Assembly (NCBI GenBank): GCA_964522665.1
Contig: CAZFVY010000015.1
Coordinates: 20,679 to 84,678 of the forward strand
Length of the DNA stretch: 64,000 nt
Origin: CAZFVY01 sp964522665
GTDB lineage: Bacteria > Verrucomicrobiota > Verrucomicrobiia > Limisphaerales > CAZFVY01
Direction: 5' to 3'
Position numbers and translations under genes: made by a program. Under the pieces are notes generated by a model. It searched no databases. It saw only the letters and a list, made by a program, of their open reading frames with translations, and had not been told where the DNA came from. Below are positions 1 to 10,139 of this stretch, piece after piece. Position 1 is the stretch's first letter, and every line of letters begins with the position of its first letter.

Positions 1-1415
1 CCGTCGCTCAGTCTCCTGGCGCGGCGAGCCAGGCGTTTGGGTCCCGCCACGAGTTGACTGGCCGTGGCCGGCAAGCTCAACGTGAAACAGAAGCAGGAGC
101 CGACGCCGAGCCTTGACTCCAAGGTCAACGTGCCGCCCATCAACTCGATCTGACGGCGCGAAATGGCCAGACCAAGACCGGTGCCACCTTTCTTTTTTCC
201 TTCCGACGCCTGGGTGAACGGCTCGAAGATGTTTTGCTGGACGCCCGCTGGAATGCCTGGACCGGTATCCCGGACCTCGAATTGAAATCGGTCGTCGGCC
301 AGCCGCTTAATCCGCAACGTGATTTCGCCCGAATCGGTGAATTTTACGGCGTTGCCCAGGAGGTTGACGAGCACCTGACTCAGCTTGGCGGCGTCGCCCC
401 GAACCGGGACGGGAGCTGAGTCGAGACCATTCACGCGCCATCCCAATCCGTTTTGGCGGCAACGCAACTCGAACATGGCGGACAACTCGGAAACCATTTC
501 TCGCAAATCAAAATCGACGACCACCAACTCCATCCGGCCCGATTCGATCTTCGACAGGTCGAGGATTTCGTTGATCAGCGTCAGGAGATGGTTGCCGCTG
601 CGATCGATGGTGCTGACGGCGTTGCGGTGAGTGGTCGGCAGATCCGGGTCGCGTTCGAGGATTTGGGCGTAGCCGAGAATCGCGTTGAGCGGCGTGCGAA
701 TCTCGTGGCTCATATTGGCCAGGAAAATACTCTTGGCGCGATTGGCGCCGTCCGCGGCTTGCTTGGCTTCCTCGAGGCTTTGGGACGATTTGATCAACTC
801 GCGATTCTTCGCTTCGATGCTTTCGCGGGCGGCTCGTTCCTGACGTTTTTCGTTTTGTATCGTCCGGTTAAACCAAGCAGACACGGCAAAGACCACCGTC
901 GAAGTCGTGCCCAGGTTCATGGTGTAGAACAGCGTTCTAACACTCTCCGAAACGTGGGCTTTATTCCCTAGTAAATCAGATCCGAAAACGGCCGAAACCA
1001 CGATAATGAGAAGGAACATTATCATCCAGGGAATGGCTTGCCGGATGGATAGAAAGATCAGTGCTCCCAGCGGGCCAAGAAAACTCCACGCGGCCACAAA
1101 ACCGCTTTGATCGATGGTGCCGATGCTCCACTGGAGGAACGCCGGAACCCAGGTGATGCAGGCTAGCTGGGCATAGACTAGGAGCTTATAGTTACGGGTG
1201 TAGTGCGAGATGGGGATCGCCGACCCAACAATAATGGTAAATGAAAACGGTAATACCGCGGTCAGTCCGAAACCGAATACGACCAAATAGAGGCCCGACC
1301 AGACCACTCCGCAGACGCAACAAGTTAACGCAATCGATAGAATCAATAGTTTGCGAAAAGCCATTTCTCTCGAATCACCCTCTTCGCTCGCGAATTCTTT
1401 CAGTTTACGTAGCAT
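1..1415 (-). CDS. Membrane histidine kinase (C-terminus cut by window edge)
   Basis: Partial gene; about 471 residues are visible and it continues past base 1. The ATG at 1415 is preceded in frame by a stop at 1437-1439; an internal ATG at 1364 is less likely because the stretch between them (MLRKLKEFASEEGDS) looks like the usual cytoplasmic N-terminus of this kinase type. After it come several hydrophobic segments (about residues 20-160), a short coiled coil, a HisKA domain with the phospho-acceptor His near residue 237 in SHEIRTP, and an HATPase_c domain with an N box (NLLGNAVKF), DTGPGIP and GTGLGLAIS. It would autophosphorylate and pass phosphate to a receiver, which probably lies beyond the edge since the neighbouring paralogue is a hybrid kinase. 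The kinase core is close to that of the gene at 1613-6532, so the two are related. The input signal is unknown; no periplasmic domain is evident. Confidence 0.9.
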   Translation of the reverse strand, partial: MLRKLKEFASEEGDSREMAFRKLLILSIALTCCVCGVVWSGLYLVVFGFGLTAVLPFSFTIIVGSAIPISHYTRNYKLLVYAQLACITWVPAFLQWSIGTIDQSGFVAAWSFLGPLGALIFLSIRQAIPWMIMFLLIIVVSAVFGSDLLGNKAHVSESVRTLFYTMNLGTTSTVVFAVSAWFNRTIQNEKRQERAARESIEAKNRELIKSSQSLEEAKQAADGANRAKSIFLANMSHEIRTPLNAILGYAQILERDPDLPTTHRNAVSTIDRSGNHLLTLINEILDLSKIESGRMELVVVDFDLREMVSELSAMFELRCRQNGLGWRVNGLDSAPVPVRGDAAKLSQVLVNLLGNAVKFTDSGEITLRIKRLADDRFQFEVRDTGPGIPAGVQQNIFEPFTQASEGKKKGGTGLGLAISRRQIELMGGTLTLESRLGVGSCFCFTLSLPATASQLVAGPKRLARRARRLSD

Positions 1416-1612
1416 GTTACCGTTCGTGTTAGCTTCTCAGCCGGCGATCAGCGCTTTGATCGCTTCGCCAGGCGGTCCGAATCCGCGATCGAATCTCACG
1501 TGGGCAGATTGTCAATCCACCGGCGTCACTGTCAAAGCTTAGGCGTTGCATCGGAGTGTCGCACCGTGACGAGTCGCGTCGTGGTGCGTCCCGCCCGCGC
1601 GAAGTCTAGCGC
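1416..1612. other. Gap between two kinase genes
   Basis: About 200 bases between two minus-strand kinases. I see no gene. A short inverted repeat (CGATCA at 1445-1450 with TGATCG at 1457-1462) is present, but it has no T-run and is not convincing as a terminator. Confidence 0.4.
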
Positions 1613-4600
1613 TCAAGCCGAAGATCGGCCCCGCGAGGCGTCGAGCGCCGCGATGATCTCGTCAAACTTCACGTTGCGACTTAGCTCTCGGAGGCGTTCC
1701 GCCAGGAGTCGCTGCTCTGGGCCGAGCGATTCCATCTCGACCAGGTAATTCTCGAATTCGGTGACGCTGTACACCTCCGCGGCGTGGTGCAGTCGCGCGA
1801 ATAATTCGTCGGGCAACGTAAGCGGAGCGTAGGTCGGCGCGGGTTCCTCCGCCGGCGCCTCCGGCTCCCCAGTCTCATATTCGAACTCCACGTTCAAAAG
1901 CTCCGCCAGGCAGTCGCAGAGCTGTTCGAAACGAAATGGTTTCGGGACGAACGCGTTGAAGCCGATTTCAAAGTATTTCGATTGCTCGTGCTTCAGGACG
2001 GACGCGGAAATGGCGACGAGCTTGACGTAGCCGGCGCCGAATTGTTCCAGCACGCGGATGGCGATGTCTTTGCCGGTCAACCCGGGCATTTCAATGTCGA
2101 GGAGCGCGACATCAAAACGACGTTTCTGCAATTCCCGCCAGCCGGCCTCCCCGCCGGCGGCGACCGTCACGTTAACGCCCAGCGCGGTTAGGAATTGGGC
2201 GAGTACGTCGCGATTCTCCTCCACGTCATCGACGACCAGCGCGCTGACGCGCGCGCCCTCCCGCAGGCGTCTGACTCGCGGCGTACTCCGCGCGGGTTTG
2301 GCGGCGCCAAGTTCAGTCGCGGGGGGCAGGCGCAGGGAAAAATAGAAGCGCGCGCCGTGGCCGACTTTAGTGTCCAGTTCCAAGCGCCCGCCGATCAGTT
2401 CAATTTGTCGGCGCGCGATCGCCAGGCCGAGGCCGGTCCCGCCTTTTTTCTTCCCTTCCTGGCCTTGGGTAAACGGCTCGAAAATATTTTCTTTTCCTTG
2501 CGCGGAAATTCCGGTCCCAGTGTCGATAATTTCGAAAAGATAGCGATCCGGTTGATCGCTCGCCGGCGCCGCGGAAGCCTCGGATGAACCGCCCACTCGT
2601 TGGGCGGCGGGCGGCGTGATGCGCAGTTCGACCATGCCGCGGTCGGTGAATTTGACCGCGTTGCCCAGCAGATTAATCAGCACTTGCCGCAATTTGGCTT
2701 CGTCGCCGCGAACCGGCAGGCTCTCACCGGCCAGGCCGGTAACCCGCCATGACAGCCCCTTCTGCCGGCAGCGCAGCTCGAACATGACCGCCAATCCCTG
2801 GATCAATTCTTCCAGGTGGAATTCACTCTCCTGCAGCTCCATTCGGCCGGACTCGATCTTCGAGAGGTCAAGTATTTCGTTAATCAGCGCCAGCAAGTGA
2901 CTGCCGCTGTTTTCGATCGTCGCGACCGCGCGCCGTTGATGTTCCAGAATCCCGCGATCACGCTTCAGAATTTGGGCGTAGCCGAGGATGGCGTTGAGCG
3001 GAGTGCGAATCTCGTGGCTCATGTTGGCGAGGAAGAGGCTCTTCGCCTGATTGGCCACGTCGGCCGCGTTCTTCGCGGTGTCCGCCGCCGCCTTGGCCGC
3101 GTCGGCCGCCTCCTTGGCGTCGCGCAACTCCCGGTTTTTGCCTTCCAGGGACGCGCGCGCTTGTCGTTCCTGATCGAGCATTTGATCCTTGAGACGCGCC
3201 GATTCCCGCCGCTGTCCGACGTAACGCCAGCCCGTAATGGCGGAGAAGAAAACCAAGGCGACCACGCCGCCGCCGGCCGGCGCCACGATCCACGCGTTGA
3301 AATACCAAGGCGGCAGGACGCGAAGTTTCAACTCGGCGGGCGGCGAATAATTCAAGTCGCGGTCGATCGCCTGGACGGCAAACGTATAGTCGCCGGCCTG
3401 TTTTGGCGCCCAATCAAAACGGCGCTCACGAACGATGCCAGCCGCGACGAGCTGATTTTGCGCGCCGGTCAAACGATACGAGAATTGGCGTTTCTTCAGG
3501 TCGGTCTTGAAATCAATTTCGTGGAACCGAACGGTGAGGCGTTGTCCGACCGTTATTTCCGGCGTCGCCGCGGAGTTGGTCAGCGTTCCGCCGTCGATTT
3601 CCGTCACCGTCAGGCGCACGCTGGGCCGGACGTCGTTGCGTCGGTAGCGGGTCAGTCCGCCGTCCTCGCTTCCCAGCCACTGATCGCCGCGAGCGTCGGT
3701 GGCGAGGGCGACGATGAACCGCCCGGCGACGCCGTCGCGGTCCTCGATGCTGGAGACGACGGTGCCGTCGTAGCCCACCAGACCACGGCTTTCCGTGCCG
3801 CCCCAAAGCCCGTGGCGGGTCGATCGGTCGAGGCAGAAAACGCCGCTGGGGGGCAGTTCCCGGCCTTTCTTGAGCCACCGGGCGGTCGAATCCTTGAACT
3901 GAACCAAACCTTCGGGTCCGCCCAGCCACAATAGTCCGTCGGCGTCGGCGCGCAACGTCGAGACACTGAATCGCGGTGGCAATTGAGACAACCACGCGGG
4001 CTGAGAAAACGTTCCCGCGGAGAACCGCAGCAGACCTGCCTCCGTGCCCACCCACAGGTTTTGGTGGTCGATGGGAACGATGGCCCAAATGTTATTGTTA
4101 GGCAGGCTGGGCGTCGAGGAGGTCGTATAAGTCGTGACGACCTTGCTTTTTGGATCGTAGCTGGAGATGCCGCCGCCCGCCCAGCCGTGGCCAAACCAGA
4201 TTTGGCCGTCCGGCGTGAGGGCAAGCGCGACGACCCACGCGCGGTCGAGCGCTTTCTCAAATTTCTCGCCGTCCGAGCGCAGCAGGCCGTCCGAAGTGCC
4301 GAGCCAGATCGTTCCGTCGCTCGCGCGTTCCATGGCGCGGATGTAGGCCGGGAATGGCGCCCGAGGCAGCCGTTCCAGCGTTTGGCCGCGGAGCCGGAAT
4401 ACGCCTCCCCAAACCGTCCCCACCCAAAGATCGCCGTTGGGCAACGGGAGCAACGAGAGGACGCCGGCTTGTTTGCCGTATTGGTCGAGTAATCCGTCCT
4501 TGATCGTGAATTGAATCAAGCCGTTGGGGTCGTACTTCGCGATGCCGCCGGCGGTCGCGAGCCAAAGGGTCCCGTCCTCCTCGGGGAAGATCGCGCGGAC

Positions 4601-6532
4601 GCCCGCTTTCGGCAGACCGTCGGCGACGGTGAAATTGACCAGGCCGTTCGCGTCGTAACGGCAGAGTCCGTTCAGGGTGGCAATCCAGAGGAAACCGTCG
4701 GGCGATTGGTGAATGTCAAAAATCTCATTGGCCGGCAAACCGTCCGCCGTGGTCAGACGGCTCCAGCGGCCGTCCGCCAAACGCAGGAGGCCATCGCGGG
4801 TGACACACCAGATAGTACCATCCTGCGCGGATAATATCTTGTGGATCAAATGCGTCGCGGAGACGGTCTCCGGATTCAGATTGGTGAACGTTCGGCCGTC
4901 GTAACGCGAAACCCCTTCGCCCGTCGCAAACCAAATGGCGCCGTCCGCCGCGCGACAAATGCTGCGAATGTCATTGTTCGGAAGTCCGTCACGGATCGTA
5001 AACTGGACGGTTTCCGTGCCTTTCGAGCGAACCGCTCCGTCGCGCGTTCCCGACCACACCGTGCCGTCTTCCGACTCCAGGAAGGCCTGAGTCCAGGCGC
5101 TCGATTTCGGTTCCTTTCCGCCCTGCCACCGAAAGCGGGACCCGTCAAATTCGCCGACTCCCGAAGGCGTGCCGATCCGCAGGAGGCCATTCGTCCCGCG
5201 GGCCAGGGCGGTCACATGATTGTCTTGCAGCCCTTCCCGCAGCGTGAACGATTCAAACTCTTCCCCGTCGAACCGGCTCAATCCGCCCGTGACTTCGCCC
5301 GACCAGATAAAACCATCCGGGCCGCGGGCGATCTGAGTCGCGGAAAGTTGCGGCAACCCTTCCTCGGAACTGTAGCTTTTCCACGTGCCGCGCTTCATGG
5401 CGGGGAACTGGAAACGTAGCCCACGAACTGTCGTGCCCGCTTCAACCTTCACGACCGGGGCGGCCTCAAGTCCCCCGGCGCCGCCCGAGTACAAAAACCC
5501 GCGGCTGGTGAGGCACCGAAAGCGGTACGCGCCCGGCCGCAGGTTGATGAAACGAAATTCTCCGCGATCGTCCGTCAATACCGTGGCCAGCGCGTGCGGG
5601 TCAGCGGTTGTCCCGGTCGCCGCGAGGGCCTGCACCGGCAGAGCAACGTGCGGCGTGAGGTCATCCATCATCCGGGCGACCCCGACGACCGAGACGGCCT
5701 CGCCCACGACGAAATCCACGTTTGAACGAGCGCCGGGCCGCAGGCCGACGTCGAGCTTCCAGGTTCCAGCGTCCGCGGAGGTCGCGCGCAGGTCGTATTG
5801 GCCGTTGGCGGGAAGAACCGACAGATGGTAACGGCCGGCGTCGTCGCTAAGCGTCGAGCTGATCTCGGAACCGCCCTGGAAGATTTGGATTTGCGCCTGC
5901 GGAACCGCCTGGCCGGAAACCGACGCGACTCGTCCTTCCAAGCTCGCGCGGGTCGCCGGCAAAAGGCGCAGCGAAAACTGAGCCGAATCGGTGATTCGCT
6001 GCAGCTTGATGAGGCAGGGGTTGTTCCCCGCCTTTAACGGAACCACGAGTACGTTGCTATCGGCGCGGAACGCGCCTCGTTCGGCCGCGTCCAGCGCCTT
6101 CACTCCGTTAACCCACATCCGCGCGGCGTCCTCGCTCCCGAAGCGGAACTCGACATCCTGGTCGATCGCGCTGGAGATTTCGCAGTAGGCGTAGGTGAGC
6201 GTGTGAGTGTCGGTCGCCAACGCGTGTTCCGGCATGACGTAGTCGTGCGTCGAGTGGTAGCGGACCCAGGCCAACGGCTTGCCGTCGGATCCCCCGACCG
6301 AATCGCCCTCACGCGGGCGCGCGCCGGTCTCGCCGCCGCTGACGGTGAGGAAATCCTTCTCCAGTTGATCGGTGGCGAAGGGGCCAAGGAAGAGCCAATC
6401 GCGCGCGTACGTGCCGTCCACCGGATTCAACGCGGTGGGCCGCTCCGCCGCGCTCGCGGGTCGCGCGGAGAACACAATCGCGAGCGCCAGAAGCACGGCC
6501 AGCGCGGCAATAGCTTGAATTGCTTTTTTCAC
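1613..6532 (-). CDS. Hybrid sensor histidine kinase with two-component-regulator propeller and receiver domain
   Basis: One-component-style hybrid kinase of about 1639 residues. I chose GTG at 6532 because it gives a classic signal peptide (MKKAIQ..., cleavage after ARPASA); the frame stays open to a TTG at 6652. Order: signal peptide 1-28; a galactose-binding/PA14-like region about 40-195; a carboxypeptidase-regulatory-like fold about 200-265; Reg_prop propeller blades about 384-970 (repeated DG..W.GT/AT patterns); Y_Y_Y domain about 990-1074; one membrane helix about 1077-1102; coiled coil; HisKA with His1173 in SHEIRTP; HATPase with NLLGNAVKF, DTGTGI and GTGLGLAI; receiver with Asp1479 in LLDIEMPG; then about 95 helical residues. 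The periplasmic propeller probably senses a ligand such as a glycan, as in the HTCS sensors of Bacteroidetes, but there is no AraC output domain. Output must go through the receiver or a partner protein. It is transcribed away from the similar sensor at 6909. Confidence 0.92.
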   Translation of the reverse strand: MKKAIQAIAALAVLLALAIVFSARPASAAERPTALNPVDGTYARDWLFLGPFATDQLEKDFLTVSGGETGARPREGDSVGGSDGKPLAWVRYHSTHDYVMPEHALATDTHTLTYAYCEISSAIDQDVEFRFGSEDAARMWVNGVKALDAAERGAFRADSNVLVVPLKAGNNPCLIKLQRITDSAQFSLRLLPATRASLEGRVASVSGQAVPQAQIQIFQGGSEISSTLSDDAGRYHLSVLPANGQYDLRATSADAGTWKLDVGLRPGARSNVDFVVGEAVSVVGVARMMDDLTPHVALPVQALAATGTTADPHALATVLTDDRGEFRFINLRPGAYRFRCLTSRGFLYSGGAGGLEAAPVVKVEAGTTVRGLRFQFPAMKRGTWKSYSSEEGLPQLSATQIARGPDGFIWSGEVTGGLSRFDGEEFESFTLREGLQDNHVTALARGTNGLLRIGTPSGVGEFDGSRFRWQGGKEPKSSAWTQAFLESEDGTVWSGTRDGAVRSKGTETVQFTIRDGLPNNDIRSICRAADGAIWFATGEGVSRYDGRTFTNLNPETVSATHLIHKILSAQDGTIWCVTRDGLLRLADGRWSRLTTADGLPANEIFDIHQSPDGFLWIATLNGLCRYDANGLVNFTVADGLPKAGVRAIFPEEDGTLWLATAGGIAKYDPNGLIQFTIKDGLLDQYGKQAGVLSLLPLPNGDLWVGTVWGGVFRLRGQTLERLPRAPFPAYIRAMERASDGTIWLGTSDGLLRSDGEKFEKALDRAWVVALALTPDGQIWFGHGWAGGGISSYDPKSKVVTTYTTSSTPSLPNNNIWAIVPIDHQNLWVGTEAGLLRFSAGTFSQPAWLSQLPPRFSVSTLRADADGLLWLGGPEGLVQFKDSTARWLKKGRELPPSGVFCLDRSTRHGLWGGTESRGLVGYDGTVVSSIEDRDGVAGRFIVALATDARGDQWLGSEDGGLTRYRRNDVRPSVRLTVTEIDGGTLTNSAATPEITVGQRLTVRFHEIDFKTDLKKRQFSYRLTGAQNQLVAAGIVRERRFDWAPKQAGDYTFAVQAIDRDLNYSPPAELKLRVLPPWYFNAWIVAPAGGGVVALVFFSAITGWRYVGQRRESARLKDQMLDQERQARASLEGKNRELRDAKEAADAAKAAADTAKNAADVANQAKSLFLANMSHEIRTPLNAILGYAQILKRDRGILEHQRRAVATIENSGSHLLALINEILDLSKIESGRMELQESEFHLEELIQGLAVMFELRCRQKGLSWRVTGLAGESLPVRGDEAKLRQVLINLLGNAVKFTDRGMVELRITPPAAQRVGGSSEASAAPASDQPDRYLFEIIDTGTGISAQGKENIFEPFTQGQEGKKKGGTGLGLAIARRQIELIGGRLELDTKVGHGARFYFSLRLPPATELGAAKPARSTPRVRRLREGARVSALVVDDVEENRDVLAQFLTALGVNVTVAAGGEAGWRELQKRRFDVALLDIEMPGLTGKDIAIRVLEQFGAGYVKLVAISASVLKHEQSKYFEIGFNAFVPKPFRFEQLCDCLAELLNVEFEYETGEPEAPAEEPAPTYAPLTLPDELFARLHHAAEVYSVTEFENYLVEMESLGPEQRLLAERLRELSRNVKFDEIIAALDASRGRSSA

Positions 6533-6908
6533 GCCGCCGTCCGCAATACCCGCGGGAGAGGTTCGCCCCGACCCGCGCCGGAGGGAGGCAGCCGATCGCT
6601 CCGCGTCATTCCCCGCCGCCGCGCCGCGAAATGGTACGGGCCTGCTTTTCAATGATGGGATGAAGATTAATCACACGGGCGCTTTCGGCAAAGGGAAATA
6701 GCGCGAAACGGCAGTGTCGCGCCGGGTGAAACGCGGGACATCCGGGCGCTCGATCGCCGGTCGCGCACGAGTGGCGTTCGAACTCGCGGCGCCGCGGGGA
6801 GCGGAACCGGTGCGCGTCAAACCGGAGCGCGCGAACCGTCATGCCGCGGGTATTTTCACCGTTTCATTTCTTTTGCGTTTTGGAGCGCGCGTACTAAAAT
6901 CCGCCACT
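6533..6908. promoter_or_regulatory. Divergent intergenic region between two propeller kinases
   Basis: About 375 bases separate the start chosen for the minus-strand hybrid kinase from the plus-strand kinase. Both frames stay open into it (TTG at 6652, GTG at 6714), but the signal peptides place the real starts at its edges. It should hold both promoters. I could not pick out convincing -35/-10 boxes or an operator. Confidence 0.4.
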
Positions 6909-9900
6909 GTGACTAAGCCGGTGCGCCAACTTGGTTCGGGATCATCCGCGGGGGCCTGGAGCCGGAATCTTATTCTGGTGGCGTCCTGCGTTTGGGGCGT
7001 GACGTGCCGGGCGCAGACCGATGAGGGTCGGCTCGCCAAGCCCGAAGCTCCGCCTTCGCCGGTGGTCGTTCCGGGGGAGCCTCGTCCCGGCGCCGACCGG
7101 CCGCTCCCGCGACCCGACCCGGCGCTGCCCCGGCCGCGGGCGCCGGATCGGGCGCCGCCAACGCAGCCGCATGATTTTAGCCGCTTTCGGGCGGAGCATT
7201 TGGTGGACTCGTGGAGCACGGATGACGGGCTGCCCCAAAATTCCATTATTTCCATCGCGCAAACGCCGGACGGCTATTTATGGCTGGCGACGTTTGCCGG
7301 AGTGGTGCGCTTCGATGGGTTGCGTTTCACCGTCTTCGACGCCGGCAACACGCCTGAGCTGGTAAGCAGCCGGATCGTCAATCTCAAGGTCGATCGCCAC
7401 GGCGCGCTCTGGATTCGTTCGGAATACGGAGATATCGCGCGGCTCGCGGGCGGTCGATTCACCCATTTCACGGCCGCGGATGGCTTGCCGGCGCGGGTTG
7501 GCGTCGCCGTCTTCACGGAGGACCAAGCGGGGAATTTTTGGGTGCCGGGAATCTCGGACCAGGGAATACTGCGGTTGGAAGGGGAGAAATTCGTCGTGCG
7601 CGTGCCGCCGGTTCCCGCGATGAGTCGGGGCTACCAAACGTTGATCCCGACCCGGGACGGAAGCATCTGGGGCACCGGTGGGAATATCCTGACCAAGCTC
7701 TGGCCCGGAGAGGTGGTTGACTATGTTTTCGACGCGGAGCGACCGGAGGCGTTGGTCAAACTTTCGGACCTGGACCTCACCCGGTCGCTGCAAATCACGT
7801 TTCTGGAGCCCAGTCGAGATGGCGGCATTTGGGTCGCCAACGTCGATGGATTAAGGAAATTCCGTGACGGCCGCTGGCAGGAATTCCGGCCCGCTCACGG
7901 ACCACTGGCCTCGGTGGCGAACGTCTATGAGGACCGCGCGGGCAACCTTTGGGTGGGAACGTGGGATGACGGCTTATGGCAATTCGACGTTAAGGGAGAA
8001 GTGCATAAACACAAACTGACCGACAGCCCGGCGCACGAGCCGGTGCGTTCGATATTTGAAGACCGGGAAGGCAACCTGTGGGTCGGCACGCTCGGCGCCG
8101 GTTTGTTTCGGGTCAAGCCGCGCCTCTTCACGATCTATGGCATCAAGGATGGGTTGGCGGGCAAAGTCGTGCGTTCGATCACCCGGGGCGCCGATGGGAC
8201 GGTTTGGATGTTGAATAGCGACCAGATTAATTGGTTGCAGGAACAGACGCAGCCTCGCGTTCAGCGCGTGCAGTCGGACATCTCCTGGGCCTCGTGCAAT
8301 CTGGTCGGCCGGGATGGGACGGCCTGGGTGGGCACATTACGGAATGGCTTGTTCCGTTACCGGAAAGGAGAGTGGTTTCATTATCCCTTCGAGCGTTCCG
8401 TGCTTAACCTTTTCGAGGACCGCGGCGGCGTGCTGTGGCTGGGCGCCGACCATCTGCTGGCCCGCGTGGAAGGCGACGCGATTCGGAAGATTCCGTCCCC
8501 GGACGGTGGTCAGCTGGACGTCAACGCGATGGCCGACGACAGCCTGGGCGGTCTCTACCTCGGGTTAAATGGCGCGGGCTTGCTCCGCTATTCGCGGGGC
8601 GAGTGGACCCGATTCTCGAAGAGTGACGGGCTGCCTGACGAGCGCGTCTGGTCGCTCTACGTGGACGCTGAGAACACGGTTTGGATGGGCGGCTATGATC
8701 GGGGATTGGCGCGTCTCAAGGCCGGCAAGATATTTAGCTTTTCCGCGCCCGGTTTGCGGTTGCCCGGCTTTATCGGGAGCATCCTCGAGGATAATTACGG
8801 GACGCTATGGCTCACCTCGAATCACGGAATCCACACCGTTTCCAAAAAAGAGTTGAACGACTTCGCGGACGGGACATCCGATGCGATCAATACCATTCGC
8901 TATACCCAGCGCGACGGGCTGGCGACGTCCGAATGCGCCAGCAGCACGCAGCCAGTCTCCTTCAAAGGGAGCGACGGCCGGCTCTGGTTCGCGACGATGT
9001 CCGGGGTCGCGGTAGTCGATCCGTCCACGTTGCCCCACAACACGGTTCCGCCGCCGGTCGCGATCGAAGAGGTCTTGATCGACGACGCGGAGACGACCAA
9101 GCGCGACGGCCTGGTCACCGTGCCGCCGGGCAAGCATCGAATTGAAATTCGCTTCACCGCCCTCAGTCTGACGGCGCCGGAGAAACTTCGGTTCAAGTAT
9201 CAATTGGAAAGCTTCGATCCAGGCTGGGTGGACGCCGGAACGCAGCGCGTCGCGCACTATACCGCGGTGGCCCCCGGTCGATACCGCTTCCGCGTACAAG
9301 GGTGCAACAATGACGGCGTGTGGAGCGAGACCAGCGCGAATCTGGCGATCGCGGTGGTTCCCTACTACTGGCAGACGGGATGGTTTATCGGGCTGGCGCT
9401 GGCCTCGCTTCTGGGCGTTGGAGTCGCGGGGTATCATCGGCGCATCACGACGCTGAAACGCGAGCGGCTGGCGCAGGCCGAGTTTTCGCGCCGCTTGATC
9501 GAATCGCAAGAACTGGAGCGGAAACGAATCTCGGCCGAATTGCACGACGGACTCGGGCAAAGCCTTCTGCTGATTCGGAACCGCGCCGTGATGGGGCGCG
9601 AGCAGGTCGTTTCGTCGGCCGGCGACACCGCGCCGCTGGACGCGATTTCCGAGGCGGCGCTCAGCGCGATCAACGAGGTCCGCTCGATCGCCTACGATCT
9701 GCGTCCGTACGAACTGGATCGCCTCGGCTTGACCAAGGCCATTGAGTCGGTCGTCGAGCGAGCGGCCAACGCGGCGGGCTTTCGCACCGAGCTGGAGATC
9801 GAATTGATCGATGACTTGCTGCCGCCGGAATTTGAGATCAACCTCTACCGCATCGCCCAAGAGGCGGTGACTAACGCGGTCAAGTACGCGCGGGCCCAGA

Positions 9901-10139
9901 CGCTCATGCTGTCGCTCAAAGCGGAGGGCGACGCGTTGCATTTGGTGATACGGGACGATGGTTGCGGCATGGCGAATCTGAACGGCATGCCGGGCCCTTC
10001 CCGGAAAGGCGGCCTGGGCATGGTTGGGATTTCGGAACGCGCCAAGATCATGAGTGGCCAGGCCACCTTCGTCTCGGCGCCCGGGCAGGGAACCACGCTG
10101 ACCGTCGTCATTCCATTAGCCAATTATGGCAGAAACTGA
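6909..10139 (+). CDS. Propeller sensor histidine kinase, HisKA_3 (NarX/DesK-like) type
   Basis: Membrane sensor of about 1076 residues, partner of the response regulator that overlaps its end. The GTG at 6909 gives a signal peptide (about 1-36, ending VTCRAQ); the frame is open upstream to a GTG at 6714 but that extension looks non-coding. After the signal comes a proline-rich linker (about 40-75), Reg_prop propeller blades about 75-735 (many DG..W.GT and EDR.GNLW motifs), a Y_Y_Y domain about 740-817, one membrane helix about 822-845, a HisKA_3 dimerisation domain with His879 in ELHDGLGQ, and an HATPase_c domain (EAVTNAVKYA, DDGCGM, GGLGMVGISER) at about 970-1072. The ELHDGLGQ motif is typical of kinases that pair with NarL/LuxR regulators, which fits the next gene. 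Signal and targets are not known. Confidence 0.93.
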   Translation: MTKPVRQLGSGSSAGAWSRNLILVASCVWGVTCRAQTDEGRLAKPEAPPSPVVVPGEPRPGADRPLPRPDPALPRPRAPDRAPPTQPHDFSRFRAEHLVDSWSTDDGLPQNSIISIAQTPDGYLWLATFAGVVRFDGLRFTVFDAGNTPELVSSRIVNLKVDRHGALWIRSEYGDIARLAGGRFTHFTAADGLPARVGVAVFTEDQAGNFWVPGISDQGILRLEGEKFVVRVPPVPAMSRGYQTLIPTRDGSIWGTGGNILTKLWPGEVVDYVFDAERPEALVKLSDLDLTRSLQITFLEPSRDGGIWVANVDGLRKFRDGRWQEFRPAHGPLASVANVYEDRAGNLWVGTWDDGLWQFDVKGEVHKHKLTDSPAHEPVRSIFEDREGNLWVGTLGAGLFRVKPRLFTIYGIKDGLAGKVVRSITRGADGTVWMLNSDQINWLQEQTQPRVQRVQSDISWASCNLVGRDGTAWVGTLRNGLFRYRKGEWFHYPFERSVLNLFEDRGGVLWLGADHLLARVEGDAIRKIPSPDGGQLDVNAMADDSLGGLYLGLNGAGLLRYSRGEWTRFSKSDGLPDERVWSLYVDAENTVWMGGYDRGLARLKAGKIFSFSAPGLRLPGFIGSILEDNYGTLWLTSNHGIHTVSKKELNDFADGTSDAINTIRYTQRDGLATSECASSTQPVSFKGSDGRLWFATMSGVAVVDPSTLPHNTVPPPVAIEEVLIDDAETTKRDGLVTVPPGKHRIEIRFTALSLTAPEKLRFKYQLESFDPGWVDAGTQRVAHYTAVAPGRYRFRVQGCNNDGVWSETSANLAIAVVPYYWQTGWFIGLALASLLGVGVAGYHRRITTLKRERLAQAEFSRRLIESQELERKRISAELHDGLGQSLLLIRNRAVMGREQVVSSAGDTAPLDAISEAALSAINEVRSIAYDLRPYELDRLGLTKAIESVVERAANAAGFRTELEIELIDDLLPPEFEINLYRIAQEAVTNAVKYARAQTLMLSLKAEGDALHLVIRDDGCGMANLNGMPGPSRKGGLGMVGISERAKIMSGQATFVSAPGQGTTLTVVIPLANYGRN

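Noticed and set aside
2816..3934. Long open frame on the plus strand inside the hybrid kinase
   Set aside because: Antisense to well-supported kinase codons; such frames are common in GC-rich DNA and the translation shows no domain.
8805..9941. 378-codon minus-strand frame antisense to the propeller kinase
   Set aside because: Lies opposite a confident kinase gene with HisKA_3 and HATPase motifs; the translation is low-complexity Arg-rich.
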